Made by a program: the position numbers and the translations under genes
Source of the DNA: Actinomycetota bacterium
GTDB lineage: Bacteria > Actinomycetota > Actinomycetes > S36-B12
DNA length: 64,000 nt
Reading direction: 5' to 3'
Assembly (NCBI GenBank): GCA_030645615.1
Contig: JAUSNB010000063.1
Span: 186,777-250,776 of the forward strand
Notes under the pieces: model-generated
What the model saw: only the letters and a program-made list of their open reading frames with translations
The model's database searches: none
Told to the model about the DNA's origin: nothing
Part shown: piece by piece, positions 1 through 8,699 of the stretch
How the letters are laid out: the number at the start of each line of letters is the position of its first letter
Numbering within the stretch: position 1 is the first letter of the stretch

Positions 1-389
1 CGCTGTTCGTACCGCGACTGGGGCAGGGGGCATTCCGGGCGCTCGTGCTGGACGCGTACTCATCGCACTGCGCGATCACGGGGCACAAGATCCGGCCGAC
101 CCTCCAAGCCGCCCACATCCGGCCCGTTGCCGACGGGGGCCAGCACCGAGTCGACAACGGGCTGCTGCTCCGGTCCGACATCCACACGCTGTTCGACCTC
201 GGATACGTGTCGGTCAGCAAGGAGCACCGGTTGCTGGTCAGCGGTCGCCTTCGCGAGGACTTCGGCAACGGGGACGACCTCTACTCGCTGGCTGCCGCGG
301 CCCATCCGATCAACCTGCCAAAGCGGCGCCTCGACCAGCCGTCCGGAGAGGCTCTCGAATGGCACAACGACGAGGTGTTCCTCGGCTAG
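1..389 (+). CDS. HNH endonuclease, C-terminal part (5' end outside window)
   Basis: The reading frame is already open at base 3, so the protein starts upstream of the window. The visible part reads RLGQGAFRALVLDAYSSHCA followed by an AAHIRPVADGG core and an NGLLL...HTLFD segment. This is the layout of HNH_2-type nucleases, with His in AAHIRP and Asn in DNGLLL as the expected active-site and metal positions. No further domain follows; the chain ends about 50 residues after the core. Such proteins are usually stand-alone or restriction-like DNA endonucleases. The missing N-terminus prevents a finer call. Its stop codon overlaps the stop of the convergent small membrane gene by 4 bases. Confidence 0.8.
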   Translation, partial: LFVPRLGQGAFRALVLDAYSSHCAITGHKIRPTLQAAHIRPVADGGQHRVDNGLLLRSDIHTLFDLGYVSVSKEHRLLVSGRLREDFGNGDDLYSLAAAAHPINLPKRRLDQPSGEALEWHNDEVFLG

Positions 390-670
390 CCGCTGAACGC
401 CCCGAGCATGGCGAACGCGACCGCGAGGATGGCCCAGACGAGCAGGCCGATGACGATCGCGGCCCACAGCCAGCCCCGGGCGATGACCGAGTCGTGCCGG
501 GCATCGGCCAGCCGGCCCTCGCCGACCGCCCGGTTCACCCGCAGCCCGTAGTACAGCGCCACGAGGCCGAGGGGCAGGAAGCACAGCACCGTGGCGGCGA
601 GCGCCCAGGCCAGGTAGGTCCTGGGGGCGGGCTCGGCGGGGTCCAGGGATGACCCATGCGGCGCTGGCAT
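386..670 (-). CDS. CD225/dispanin-like two-helix membrane protein
   Basis: The protein has 94 residues. A short Pro-rich N-terminus precedes two hydrophobic segments (about residues 18-42 and 65-90) joined by a basic loop with [14 protein letters not shown]. The pattern PxTYLAWAL...[11 protein letters not shown]...V....GD/EG..A resembles the bacterial CD225/dispanin family. These small membrane proteins sit beside many actinobacterial genes and mostly have no known role. The gene is monocistronic here and converges on the HNH gene. The family call rests on pattern recognition; the membrane topology is clear. Confidence 0.7.
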   Translation of the reverse strand: MPAPHGSSLDPAEPAPRTYLAWALAATVLCFLPLGLVALYYGLRVNRAVGEGRLADARHDSVIARGWLWAAIVIGLLVWAILAVAFAMLGAFSG

Positions 671-771
671 CGCCCGTCACCCTAGCGAACGGCGCGCCTC
701 CGGATGCCCGGCCGAAGTTGGCGAACAGCCGCACACGCGCGCCCGCATCGGCCTAGCGTGGCCTCCATCAC

Positions 772-789
772 ACCCGGCCTGTGCCGGGT
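772..789. promoter_or_regulatory. Perfect inverted repeat upstream of coxS
   Basis: ACCCGGC-CTGT-GCCGGGT is a perfect 7-bp inverted repeat ending 26 bases before the coxS start codon. It is the most obvious symmetric element in the 145-base gap between the dispanin gene and coxS. It could be an operator or a 5'-leader hairpin; I see no convincing -35/-10 pair next to it. Confidence 0.35.
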
Positions 790-815
790 CCTTGCCCGAG
801 CGCGGAAGGGATCCC

Positions 816-1292
816 ATGCCTCACCACATCAGCGTCACGGTCGACGGGACTTCGTACGAGGCCGACGTCGAGCCGCGCCAGCTCCTCGTCCACTGGCTGC
901 GAGACGACCTGGGCCGGGTCGGTACCGTCGTGGGCTGCGACACCTCCAACTGCGGTGCCTGCACTGTCCTCATGGACGGCCGCAGCATCAAGTCATGCAG
1001 CGTCCTGGCCGTGCAGGCAGACGGCTCGGAGATCACGACGATCCAGGGACTGGCCACCGGTGACGAGTGGCACCCGGTGCAGGCGGCCTTCAAGGAGTGC
1101 CACGGCCTGCAGTGCGGCTACTGCACCCCGGGCATGGTGCTGGCGACGGTGGACCTGCTGGCGGAGAACCCCAACCCGACGGAGGAGGAGATCCGTGACG
1201 GCCTGCACGGCAACCTGTGCCGCTGCACGGGCTACAACAACATCGTGAAGTCGGTGCAGCACGCCGCTGGACTCATGGGAGGCACCAAGTGA
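816..1292 (+). CDS. coxS: Molybdenum hydroxylase (CO dehydrogenase-like) small iron-sulfur subunit
   Basis: 158 residues carrying two [2Fe-2S] clusters that pass electrons from the molybdenum site to the flavin subunit. The N-terminal plant-ferredoxin cluster uses C41, C46, C49 and C61 ([12 protein letters not shown] motif). The C-terminal cluster uses C100, C103, C135 and C137 (QCGYCTPGM and CRCTGY). I chose the ATG at 816 because GGAAGG lies just upstream at 804-809; a TTG at 792 would add eight residues. It is the first gene of coxS-coxL-coxM, and its TGA overlaps the GTG of coxL. The S-L-M order is typical of form II enzymes. Confidence 0.93.
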   Translation: MPHHISVTVDGTSYEADVEPRQLLVHWLRDDLGRVGTVVGCDTSNCGACTVLMDGRSIKSCSVLAVQADGSEITTIQGLATGDEWHPVQAAFKECHGLQCGYCTPGMVLATVDLLAENPNPTEEEIRDGLHGNLCRCTGYNNIVKSVQHAAGLMGGTK

Positions 1293-3661
1293 CCGAGGTC
1301 GTCGACACTCCCACCGCATTCGGCCGGCCGATCCGGCGCAAGGAGGATGCGAAGCTCCTGCACGGGCGGACGAACTGGACCGACAACATCCAGCTTCCCG
1401 GCACCCTGCACATGGCCATGGTGCGAAGCCCCATGGCACACGCCCGCATCGCCAAGGTGGACGTGACCGCGGCGTTGGCGCGACCCGGCGTGATCGCCGC
1501 CTACTCGGCGGCCGACCTCGGCGAGCTGAACTCCGGCGTGCCATGCGTGTGGCCCGTCAGCGGCGACGACACCGTCATGCCGCCCTTCCCCGCCCTGGCG
1601 ACCGACAAGGTCCGTCACGTGGGCGACGTCGTGGCCGTCGTCCTCGCGACGAGCGCTGCCGCAGCGGAGGACGCGATCGAGTCCGTCGACGTCGAGTACG
1701 AGGCCCTGCCCGCGGTGGTCGGCATGCTGGACGCCCTTTCGCCCGGGAGCGCGCTCGTGCACGACCAGGCCACGAACAACACCTGCTACGTCTACGACCT
1801 CGGCGGCGGCTACGACGAGGCGGCGGCCAAGGCCGATGTCATCGTCAAGCGCCGATTCGTGAACCAGCGGCTGATCCCATCGTTCATGGAGCCCCGCGCC
1901 GTCGTTGCCGCGCCGATGGGCATGAGCGACGAGATGACGATCTGGACGTCGACGCAGATCCCGCACGTCCTGCGAGTGCTGCTCACGCTCGTCACGGGGA
2001 TACCCGAGCAGAACCTGCGCGTGGTGGCGCCGGACGTGGGCGGTGGCTTCGGCGGCAAGCTCCAGATCTACCGCGAGGAGATCCTGGCCCTCCAGCTGGC
2101 CCGCAAGCTCGGCCGGCCGGTCAAATGGACCGAGACCCGCAGCGAGAACATGGTCGCCACCCATCATGGCCGCGATCAGATCCAGGACATCGAGCTCGCC
2201 GCGACGAAGGACGGGACGTTCCTCGGCCTGAAGGTGACGCTGCTGGCCAACATGGGCGCCTACCTGGGCATCATCACCCCGGGGACCCCATTGCTGGGCA
2301 TGTTCATGTTCCCCGGCATCTACAAGATGGACGCCTACCAGTTCCGCTGCACCGGCGTGTTCACCAACACCACGCAGACCGACGCCTACCGCGGCGCCGG
2401 GAGGCCGGAGGCGACGTTCGCAATCGAGCGCATCGTCGACGAGCTGGCAGCCGAGCTGGGCATCGAGCCCATGGAGCTGCGCAGGAGGAACTGGATCACC
2501 CACGAGGAGTTCCCCTACACGACCGTTGCCGGGCTCACCTACGACACCGGCAACTACGAGGCCGCCACGGCCAAGGCACTCGACATGTTCGGCTACGACG
2601 AGCTGAGGGCCGAGCAGAAGCGGCGCCGCGAGGCCGGCGACCCGGTCCAGCTGGGCATCGGGATCTCGACGTTCACGGAGATGTGCGGCCTGGCCCCGTC
2701 GCGCACGCTGGGTGCGTTGAAGTACGCGGCAGGGGGCTGGGAGCACTGCACGATCCGGCTGCTGCCAACCGGGAAGGCCGAGCTCGTCACCGGCACCTCG
2801 CCGCACGGCCAGGGGCACGAGACGGCGTGGAGCCAGATCGCGAGCAGCATCATCGGCATCCCCGTCGAGGACATCGACGTCGTCCACGGCGACACGGGCC
2901 GGGCACCGTACGGGATGGACACGTACGGCTCGAGATCGCTCGCGGTTGGCGGCCAGGCCATCAAGAAGGCGGCGGACCGCCTCGTCGAGAATGCCCGCCT
3001 GATCGCGGCGCACCAACTCGAGTGCGCCCCGGAGGACCTCGAGTTCGTCGAGGGCACCTTCAAGGTCAAGGGCGACCCTGAGAAGGCGACGCCGATCCAG
3101 GCGGTCGCCTGGGCCGCGTTCTCGGCGCACAACCTGCCCGACGGCGTCGAGCCGATGATCTCCGGTGCGGCGACGGTCGACCCGGAGGACTTCTCCTACC
3201 CGCACGGCACGCACCTGGCCGCGATGGAGGTCGACACGGAGACCGGGAAGGTGCGTCTGCGCAAGTACGTGTGCGTCGACGACGTCGGCATCCAGGTCAA
3301 CCCGATGATCGTCGAGGGCCAGGTGCACGGCGGCGTGGCCCAGGGTGTCGGGCAGGCACTGTACGAGGGGGCCGAGTATGACCCGGACGGCAACCTGCTC
3401 ACAGCGAGCCTGGCCGATTACCTCATCCCCAGCGCGGCGGACCTGCCCACCTTCGAGACCGGCACGACCGTGACGCCATCGACGACCCACTCGCTGGGCA
3501 CCAAGGGGGTGGGCGAGGCGGGGGCCATCGCGTCCACGCCGGCCATCATCAACGGCATCGTCGATGCCCTGCGCCCACTGGGCGTGACCGACGTCCTGAT
3601 GCCGGCCAGTCCGCAGAACGTCTGGAGAGCCATCCAGGCGGCGAAGGGAGGGGCAGCATGA
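1289..3661 (+). CDS. coxL: Form II CoxL-type molybdenum hydroxylase large subunit
   Basis: 790-residue catalytic subunit of the xanthine oxidase/CO dehydrogenase family, which binds the molybdenum-pterin cofactor. Residues 366-372 read AYRGAGR, the signature of form II enzymes; proven aerobic CO dehydrogenases (form I) carry AYxCSFR with a selenium/copper-binding Cys that is absent here. A conserved catalytic Glu is present in KGVGEAG (about E743). The GTG at 1289 overlaps the coxS stop (GTGA), and the coxM ATG overlaps this stop. Form II CoxL proteins have uncertain substrates, so the name follows family usage and does not prove CO oxidation. No coxD/E/F/G-type maturation genes are in the window. 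Confidence 0.92.
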   Translation: MTEVVDTPTAFGRPIRRKEDAKLLHGRTNWTDNIQLPGTLHMAMVRSPMAHARIAKVDVTAALARPGVIAAYSAADLGELNSGVPCVWPVSGDDTVMPPFPALATDKVRHVGDVVAVVLATSAAAAEDAIESVDVEYEALPAVVGMLDALSPGSALVHDQATNNTCYVYDLGGGYDEAAAKADVIVKRRFVNQRLIPSFMEPRAVVAAPMGMSDEMTIWTSTQIPHVLRVLLTLVTGIPEQNLRVVAPDVGGGFGGKLQIYREEILALQLARKLGRPVKWTETRSENMVATHHGRDQIQDIELAATKDGTFLGLKVTLLANMGAYLGIITPGTPLLGMFMFPGIYKMDAYQFRCTGVFTNTTQTDAYRGAGRPEATFAIERIVDELAAELGIEPMELRRRNWITHEEFPYTTVAGLTYDTGNYEAATAKALDMFGYDELRAEQKRRREAGDPVQLGIGISTFTEMCGLAPSRTLGALKYAAGGWEHCTIRLLPTGKAELVTGTSPHGQGHETAWSQIASSIIGIPVEDIDVVHGDTGRAPYGMDTYGSRSLAVGGQAIKKAADRLVENARLIAAHQLECAPEDLEFVEGTFKVKGDPEKATPIQAVAWAAFSAHNLPDGVEPMISGAATVDPEDFSYPHGTHLAAMEVDTETGKVRLRKYVCVDDVGIQVNPMIVEGQVHGGVAQGVGQALYEGAEYDPDGNLLTASLADYLIPSAADLPTFETGTTVTPSTTHSLGTKGVGEAGAIASTPAIINGIVDALRPLGVTDVLMPASPQNVWRAIQAAKGGAA

Positions 3662-4509
3662 TCCCCGCAGCGTTCGACTACGTCCGCCCGTCGACGGTGG
3701 ATGAGGCGGTGGCCGCCCTCGTGGCGGGGGGAGAGGACGCGAAGGTGCTGGGCGGCGGCCAGTCGCTCATGCCGGTGCTGCGCCTGCGCATGGGCGCACC
3801 CTCCGTCCTGGTGGACTGCAGCCGGATCGACGAGCTGAAGGGCATCTCGGACGCCGGCGGCGCGATCGTCATCGGCGCCGGCGTGACCCACGACGACGTC
3901 GAGAAGAGCGCCCTCGTCCGCGAGCACGTGGCGCTGCTGGCCAAGGTCACCGCGACCGTCGCCGACCGGCAGATCCGGCACCGCGGCACGCTCGGCGGGG
4001 CCCTGGCTCACGCGGACCCCGCGGGCGACCAGCCCGGCACCGCGCTTGCCCTCGGCGCCACGTTCACGATCGCTGGCCCTGCTGGCCGACGCACGGTGCC
4101 CGCCAGCGAGTTCTTCGTCGACTACTTCACCACCGCGGTGGGTCCCGATGAGGTGCTGGTCAGCGTGTCCTTCCCGAAGCACGCCGGGTGGGGAGCCCAT
4201 TACGAGAGGTTCAACCGCACCGCGCAGGCATGGGCCATCGTCGGTGCCGCCGCAACAGTGCGCATGGACGGCGGCACAATCGCGGAGGCCCGCGTGGCCC
4301 TGACCAACATGGGCCCGTCGCCAGTCCGGGCGACCACCGTCGAGGCTGCCCTCGTCGGGGTGTCGACCCTGGCCGGCATCGCGGCGGCAGCGGCGCACGC
4401 CGCCGACGGGACCCGTCCCACGGGCGACATCCACGCCGACCCGGAATACCGCGAGCACCTCGCCCGCGTCCTCACCCGGCGGGCCGTCGCGGCGGCCGCC
4501 GGGATCTAG
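3658..4509 (+). CDS. coxM: Molybdenum hydroxylase FAD-binding medium subunit
   Basis: 283 residues. This subunit accepts electrons from the CoxS clusters and carries FAD. The two FAD signatures are visible: GGGQSLMPVLRLRM at about residues 32-45 and TLGGALAHADPAGD at about 111-124. The C-terminal CO_deh_flav_C region follows. The length matches family members (about 280-300). ATG overlaps the coxL stop as ATGA, so translation of the three subunits is probably coupled. The gene ends 12 bases from the convergent small membrane gene, which closes the cox operon. Confidence 0.92.
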   Translation: MIPAAFDYVRPSTVDEAVAALVAGGEDAKVLGGGQSLMPVLRLRMGAPSVLVDCSRIDELKGISDAGGAIVIGAGVTHDDVEKSALVREHVALLAKVTATVADRQIRHRGTLGGALAHADPAGDQPGTALALGATFTIAGPAGRRTVPASEFFVDYFTTAVGPDEVLVSVSFPKHAGWGAHYERFNRTAQAWAIVGAAATVRMDGGTIAEARVALTNMGPSPVRATTVEAALVGVSTLAGIAAAAAHAADGTRPTGDIHADPEYREHLARVLTRRAVAAAAGI

Positions 4510-4521
4510 CGAGCCTGCCGG

Positions 4522-4719
4522 CTAGGGGCCAGACGTACGACCCCTGGCCGGCAGGGCGTAGGCCAGCGCGATGCCGATGACGATCCCGCCGACCATGAGG
4601 ACGGCCAGCCACAGGACCGTCATGGGAACGATGCCGAAGGTGAACAGCATCAACGCGATGCCCACCCCGAGCAGCAGCCCGGAGAAGAAGCCCAGGATGG
4701 GATGACGTCTCGTCTTCAT
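4522..4719 (-). CDS. Small two-helix membrane protein, unknown function
   Basis: 65 residues starting MKTRRHPILGFFSGLLLGVG. Two hydrophobic helices (about 8-30 and 34-55) are flanked by a basic N-terminus and a short polar tail. The start at 4719 is preceded by GGGAGG and overlaps the stop of the upstream secreted-protein gene by 4 bases (ATGA), which makes a longer start unlikely. It is the last gene of a leftward three-gene envelope operon. I do not recognise a named family. Co-translation suggests it works with, or helps anchor, the secreted partner. Confidence 0.7.
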   Translation of the reverse strand: MKTRRHPILGFFSGLLLGVGIALMLFTFGIVPMTVLWLAVLMVGGIVIGIALAYALPARGRTSGP

Positions 4720-5318
4720 GTTCCTGCACCTCCCGCTGCGGCCGCGCCCGCAGCCCCGGCCTTCGTGCCCACCGCCATCAGCACGACGCCGAGGGCCCCG
4801 AACGCCGCCAGCCCGGCCCCGGCCAGGAACACCGGCGAGCTGATCGGCGAGCCGCCCGTGCCCGCGAGGTAGCCGCTCGCGGTGCACGTGCCCTCTGGCC
4901 CCGACATCGTCCCCTCGACCGGGATCTTGGCGTTCGTGGTCAGCACCCATTGAACCGGCGCCGGCGCGCCGGCTAGGTCCACGCTCCCGGACCCTGACGT
5001 ATCGCCATCGGCGTTGTCGACGTCACCGCTGCGGAACGGCACGCCGCCCAGCGTCACCGACCATGTGCCCGACGTGATCGCCACGCCGGTGGAGCCCTCC
5101 CAGGCGATCGACCCTTCCGGGTCGATGACGAGCGGGTCGTCGGCCGTGCCTCCCTCGCCGGGCGCACTCGCGCTGTCCAGCGGCGAGCCGTCCGCCATGA
5201 GGGACTGCACGGAGCCCTGGCAGCCCTCGGCGTCGGCCGCGAGGGCGGCCGAGGCGGGCAGCAGTGCGCACATCCCCACGACGGTGGCGGTCGCCGCGAT
5301 CCTTCCCGTTGCGTGCAT
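4716..5318 (-). CDS. Secreted protein with C-terminal membrane helix, unknown function
   Basis: About 200 residues. A signal peptide (first ~28 residues, ending ASAALAADA) precedes an acidic, Gly/Ser/Asp-rich extracellular domain containing two Cys (EGCQGS and GTCTASG), which could form a disulfide. A hydrophobic segment (VFLAGAGLAAFGALGVVLMAV) near the C-terminus ends in an Ala/Gly tail. There is no LPxTG motif, so anchoring would be by the helix. ATG 5318 has a purine-rich AAGGAAGG just upstream; GTG 5321 is an alternative. The protein is probably a wall- or membrane-attached surface protein. It is co-transcribed with its neighbours; no function can be assigned. Confidence 0.7.
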   Translation of the reverse strand: MHATGRIAATATVVGMCALLPASAALAADAEGCQGSVQSLMADGSPLDSASAPGEGGTADDPLVIDPEGSIAWEGSTGVAITSGTWSVTLGGVPFRSGDVDNADGDTSGSGSVDLAGAPAPVQWVLTTNAKIPVEGTMSGPEGTCTASGYLAGTGGSPISSPVFLAGAGLAAFGALGVVLMAVGTKAGAAGAAAAGGAGT

Positions 5319-5351
5319 CACCCTTCCTTTCCGCCCAGGTGTTTCCTGAGG

Positions 5352-6818
5352 TCAGCCCCCGTCAGGGACGGCCTCGTCGGCCGTCGGGTCGTGCTGGCAC
5401 AGCGTCCACATGAGGCTCCCCTCGGGGTACGCCGCACAGCCGTCGGACCCGTCGGCGGGCGCGCCCTCGGCCAGCCATATGCCGGAGATGCTGGTTATGC
5501 CCCGCTGGTCGGTGTCAAGGGCCCACGACCACGTCGACGGGTCGGAGTCCACGACGGTGTACATGCCGGCGGGAATCACTGCGTCTGGGGTCGCCGTCCA
5601 GTAGGCATTCGCGACGTCGCCCTGGCCGACGGACCCGACTGCCGGCCATGGTCCGTGGACCGTGCCATCGGCGGACCGCAGGGCGATCGTGCCGGGCGGT
5701 GCGCCGCCGTTGAGGTAGTGGTATGTCGTGATCGACGTGACGTACGCCGCGGCGTCCCACGAGAAGGTGGTCGGCTTGATCGGCCCGCTCGACACCCCGG
5801 CCAGCGAGCCGACCTCGAACAGCAGCTCCGGATCGCCCTCGGGGCGGCCGGCGGCAACCGGCGCCTCGGCCGATGGCGTGCTGGCGTCCGGCGTCACCGG
5901 GGACAGCGGGCCGGGATCGATGACGACGGCCGGGATCCCGGCGGGGACCGGCACGTCGGACGGCGCATCGTCAGCGCCGCCACTGCCGCGCGGCCGCACG
6001 AACGTTGAGTCGGCGGCCTCGTTGACCAGTGTGAACCCGTCGACCTTGCCCGGGCTGCGCTTGACCCGCACGGTGCTCGCCTTGTCCCAGCCCTTCCACG
6101 CCGGCCCGGCGAAGGTCGCCCCCGGGGCTAGGTCGGGTGCCTCGGTGAGCGGGTTGCCACAGAAGCAGCGCACCGCCGGCACCCCGAACTCGTCTACCAG
6201 CACCGCGGTGCCAGCCTGCAGGATCGAGGCGAAGCCGCTCACCGACCCTTCGTAGAAGCCGTGGTTCATGACCAAGGTGTCCGTGCGGAGGATCATCGGA
6301 GTCAGGGTGGCCAGGTGATCCCGGATGGACGAAGGCTCGATGCCCAGAACGCCGGCCCATGCCTCAGCCTTGTCCGGGTGCCCTTCGAGGTAGTCGGCCA
6401 ACTGGGTGCGGTCGCATGTGGTCTCGTCGAGGGTCCCGCCGTACAGGCCCACGGCATCGCCGCTCACCTCGGCCAGCCCGGTGGGCGTCGGCGCGGATAC
6501 CGGGGTGATGTCACTCACGTCCTTGCCGACCGAGGGAGTGAACTCGTCGCCCTCGGTGCCGCGCGCGACGAGCAGCACGACCGACACGGGCTCACTGGTC
6601 ACCGGCCGGCCGATCCCCTCGGCTGGCCGGTCTGCACTTGAGCCGCTGCCCGGCTTGGAGTCGCTGCCCGATCCGTCGCCCGCGGCGGTTGACGCCGTGC
6701 TGCCGCCGCCTCGCGTGAGGTAGGTGTACCCGATGGCGCCCGCGAGCCCGGCCAGCACGACGATGACGACGATGAGCGCGATGAACTGGCGACGTCGGTC
6801 GCCGTCGGCCTGTGACAT
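5352..6818 (-). CDS. Membrane-anchored DUF6777-like surface protein
   Basis: 488 residues. A short basic cytoplasmic start (MSQADGDRRRQ) leads into one transmembrane helix (about 11-33), then a Gly/Ser linker. An extracellular domain of roughly 200 residues follows (EPVSVVLLVARG..., LYGGT, CDRTQLADYL, GIEPSSIRDHLATLTP, RCFCGNPLTEAPDL), which I recognise as DUF6777-like. A separate C-terminal domain (about 330-475) contains TTYHYLNGG..PPGTIALRS and YTVVDSDPSTWS, a pattern I recall from other bacterial surface proteins but cannot name. ATG 6818 is preceded by GGAGGTGG; upstream in-frame starts are less likely. First gene of the three-gene envelope operon. Confidence 0.75.
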   Translation of the reverse strand: MSQADGDRRRQFIALIVVIVVLAGLAGAIGYTYLTRGGGSTASTAAGDGSGSDSKPGSGSSADRPAEGIGRPVTSEPVSVVLLVARGTEGDEFTPSVGKDVSDITPVSAPTPTGLAEVSGDAVGLYGGTLDETTCDRTQLADYLEGHPDKAEAWAGVLGIEPSSIRDHLATLTPMILRTDTLVMNHGFYEGSVSGFASILQAGTAVLVDEFGVPAVRCFCGNPLTEAPDLAPGATFAGPAWKGWDKASTVRVKRSPGKVDGFTLVNEAADSTFVRPRGSGGADDAPSDVPVPAGIPAVVIDPGPLSPVTPDASTPSAEAPVAAGRPEGDPELLFEVGSLAGVSSGPIKPTTFSWDAAAYVTSITTYHYLNGGAPPGTIALRSADGTVHGPWPAVGSVGQGDVANAYWTATPDAVIPAGMYTVVDSDPSTWSWALDTDQRGITSISGIWLAEGAPADGSDGCAAYPEGSLMWTLCQHDPTADEAVPDGG

Positions 6819-6875
6819 GGCCACCACCTCCGGGCCCGGGCCCGCGAAGCACCGGCTGCTGGCGCAGCCACTGCC

Positions 6876-6905
6876 AGAGTAGGGACGAAGGTCGGCTCGT
6901 GTCGA
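6876..6905 (-). promoter_or_regulatory. Candidate promoter of the envelope operon
   Basis: On the minus strand TCGACA and TACTCT are separated by 18 bases, a reasonable housekeeping-type -35/-10 pair about 60 bases before the DUF6777-like start. The leader between also holds a 14-base palindrome of G and C (6831-6844). No experimental support; actinobacterial promoters are degenerate. Confidence 0.4.
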
Positions 6906-6992
6906 CTCCTCGGGCAGGGCGTAGCGCGCCCACACCAGCAAGCAGCGTCAATCCCGGGGATCGAGAACGACGCCAGCTGCTGGTGTCGGCGG

Positions 6993-8690
6993 CTAGAGCA
7001 CCTCGAGCGGCAGCCGCAGCGCGCCGGGCGCCGCCTGCGGAACGACGGGACTCATCGGTGCGACGGCCGGCACCCGCTGGTAAGGCTGGCCAAGGGCGGG
7101 TCGCGGGTCGGGCGCGCCCTTGTTGGGCCACAGCGCCATAGCCCGCTCGGCCTGGGCGGTGATCGTGAGCGACGGGTTGACGCCGAGGTTGGCCGTGATG
7201 GCTGCTCCGTCAACGACGTGCAGCCCCGGGTGCCCGAAGGCCCGGTGGTAGGCATCGATGACGCCCGCGGATTCGTCGACGCCGATGGAGCAGCCCCCGA
7301 CGAAATGCGCCGTCATGGCCGCGTCGAAGTTCTCGAAGACGTTGCCACCGGCGACCCCATCGATCCTGAGGGCGATGCGCTGGACCACGTCGTGGGCCAC
7401 CGGCAGGTAGGTCGGAGCCGGGGTGGACTCGTCCTGGCGGGTGGTCAGGTGCCAGCCCCGCAGGCGCGAGCGCCGACCCGTCAACGTCAACGAGTTGTCC
7501 ACCGGTTGCATGACAAGGGCGATCACGGCCCGCTCGCTCCACCTACGCACGTCGAGCAGCCGGACGGCATCGGCCCGCTGGCGCACCAGCTCCGCCGCCC
7601 ATGACTGCCAGCGCTTGCGGCCCGCCTGCGGGGTGGTGAGGATCGACTGGAGCAGTCCCATGGAGTTCGAGCCCTTGCCGTAGCGCACCGGCTCGACGTG
7701 CGTGTCCGCATCGGGGTAGAAGCTCGACGTGATGGCGACGCCCTGGGTGAAGTCAGCCGACGTGGTCGTGCGGGCGACCGCCCCGAGGATCGACTCAGAG
7801 TTCGTCCGCGACAGCCGGCCGAGCGCGCGGGACAGGCGCGGCAGCCTGCCCTCGTCCTTCATCCGGTGCAGGAGCTTCTGGGTGTTGAACGTGCCTGCGG
7901 CCATGATGACGTGCTCGGCGCTGAGCCTGCGCACGCGCCGCTGGGTGCGCACGCCGGTTCGCCGGGTGTCGACGGTGTACCCCCCGCCGGCCCGTTCGCT
8001 GATCCCGGTGACGGTGGTCAGCGGGTAGATGGCCGCGCCGGCCGCCTCGGCCAGCGCGAGGTAGTTCTTGGGCAACGTGTTCTTGGCGTTGTGCCGGCAG
8101 CCCGTCATGCACTCACCGCACTGGATGCAGCCGGTGCGCTCCGGGCCGACTCCGCCGAAGAAGGGGTCGGGCCGAGTGATGCCCGGGCCGTCGCCGAAGT
8201 ACACGCCCACCGGCGTGAGCCGGAACGTGTGGCCCACGCCCATCTCGTCGGCCACGGCCTTGATGATCTCGTCGCTGGGCGTCATGTGCGGGTTGAGCGT
8301 GACCCCGAGCATGCGGGCGGCCTGGTCGTAGTACGGCGCGAGCTCGTCCGCCCAGTCGGTGATGGCGCTCCACTGCGGGTCGTCGAAGAACCGCTTGCCG
8401 GGCACGTACAACGTGTTGGCGTACACGAGCGACCCACCGCCGACGCCCGCGCCGGCGAGAACCACGACGTCCTTGAGCAGGTGGATCCGCTGGATGCCGA
8501 ACAGGCCCAGGCTCGGCGCCCATAGGAAGTCGCGCAGCCGCCACGAGGTCTTCGGGAACTCGTCGTCGGCGAACCGCCGGCCCGCCTCGACGACTCCGAC
8601 GCGGTAGCCCTTCTCGGCAAGCCGGAGCGCTGCGACCGACCCACCGAAGCCCGACCCGACGATGAGGACGTCGAGGTCGAATTGGGCCAC
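6993..8690 (-). CDS. choD: ChoD-like GMC-family FAD oxidoreductase (cholesterol oxidase-type)
   Basis: 565 residues. The N-terminal FAD-binding Rossmann motif is GSGFGGS (residues 12-18). AGVGGGSLVYAN follows at 81-92, and the C-terminal GMC end is present (VDGAAITANLGVNPSLTITA). The cysteines C188, C191, C194 and C198 (CIQCGECMTGC) are a ferredoxin-like cluster shared with mycobacterial ChoD. ChoD lies next to guaB3-guaB2 in M. tuberculosis, so synteny supports the call. Sterol oxidation is a family inference, and the true substrate may be another alcohol or sterol-like compound. GTG 8690 lies 9 bases after the aldehyde dehydrogenase stop, with only a weak ribosome-binding site. Confidence 0.78.
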   Translation of the reverse strand: MAQFDLDVLIVGSGFGGSVAALRLAEKGYRVGVVEAGRRFADDEFPKTSWRLRDFLWAPSLGLFGIQRIHLLKDVVVLAGAGVGGGSLVYANTLYVPGKRFFDDPQWSAITDWADELAPYYDQAARMLGVTLNPHMTPSDEIIKAVADEMGVGHTFRLTPVGVYFGDGPGITRPDPFFGGVGPERTGCIQCGECMTGCRHNAKNTLPKNYLALAEAAGAAIYPLTTVTGISERAGGGYTVDTRRTGVRTQRRVRRLSAEHVIMAAGTFNTQKLLHRMKDEGRLPRLSRALGRLSRTNSESILGAVARTTTSADFTQGVAITSSFYPDADTHVEPVRYGKGSNSMGLLQSILTTPQAGRKRWQSWAAELVRQRADAVRLLDVRRWSERAVIALVMQPVDNSLTLTGRRSRLRGWHLTTRQDESTPAPTYLPVAHDVVQRIALRIDGVAGGNVFENFDAAMTAHFVGGCSIGVDESAGVIDAYHRAFGHPGLHVVDGAAITANLGVNPSLTITAQAERAMALWPNKGAPDPRPALGQPYQRVPAVAPMSPVVPQAAPGALRLPLEVL

Positions 8691-8699
8691 GGGAGGAAC

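Noticed and set aside
1232..3490. 752-codon open frame opposite coxL
   Set aside because: Arg/His/Leu-rich composition with no recognisable domain; it is the antisense shadow of a high-G+C gene with intact family motifs.
1289..3661. Naming coxL as a proven CO dehydrogenase
   Set aside because: The active-site loop is AYRGAGR (form II), lacking the Cys that form I enzymes use, so CO oxidation is not established.
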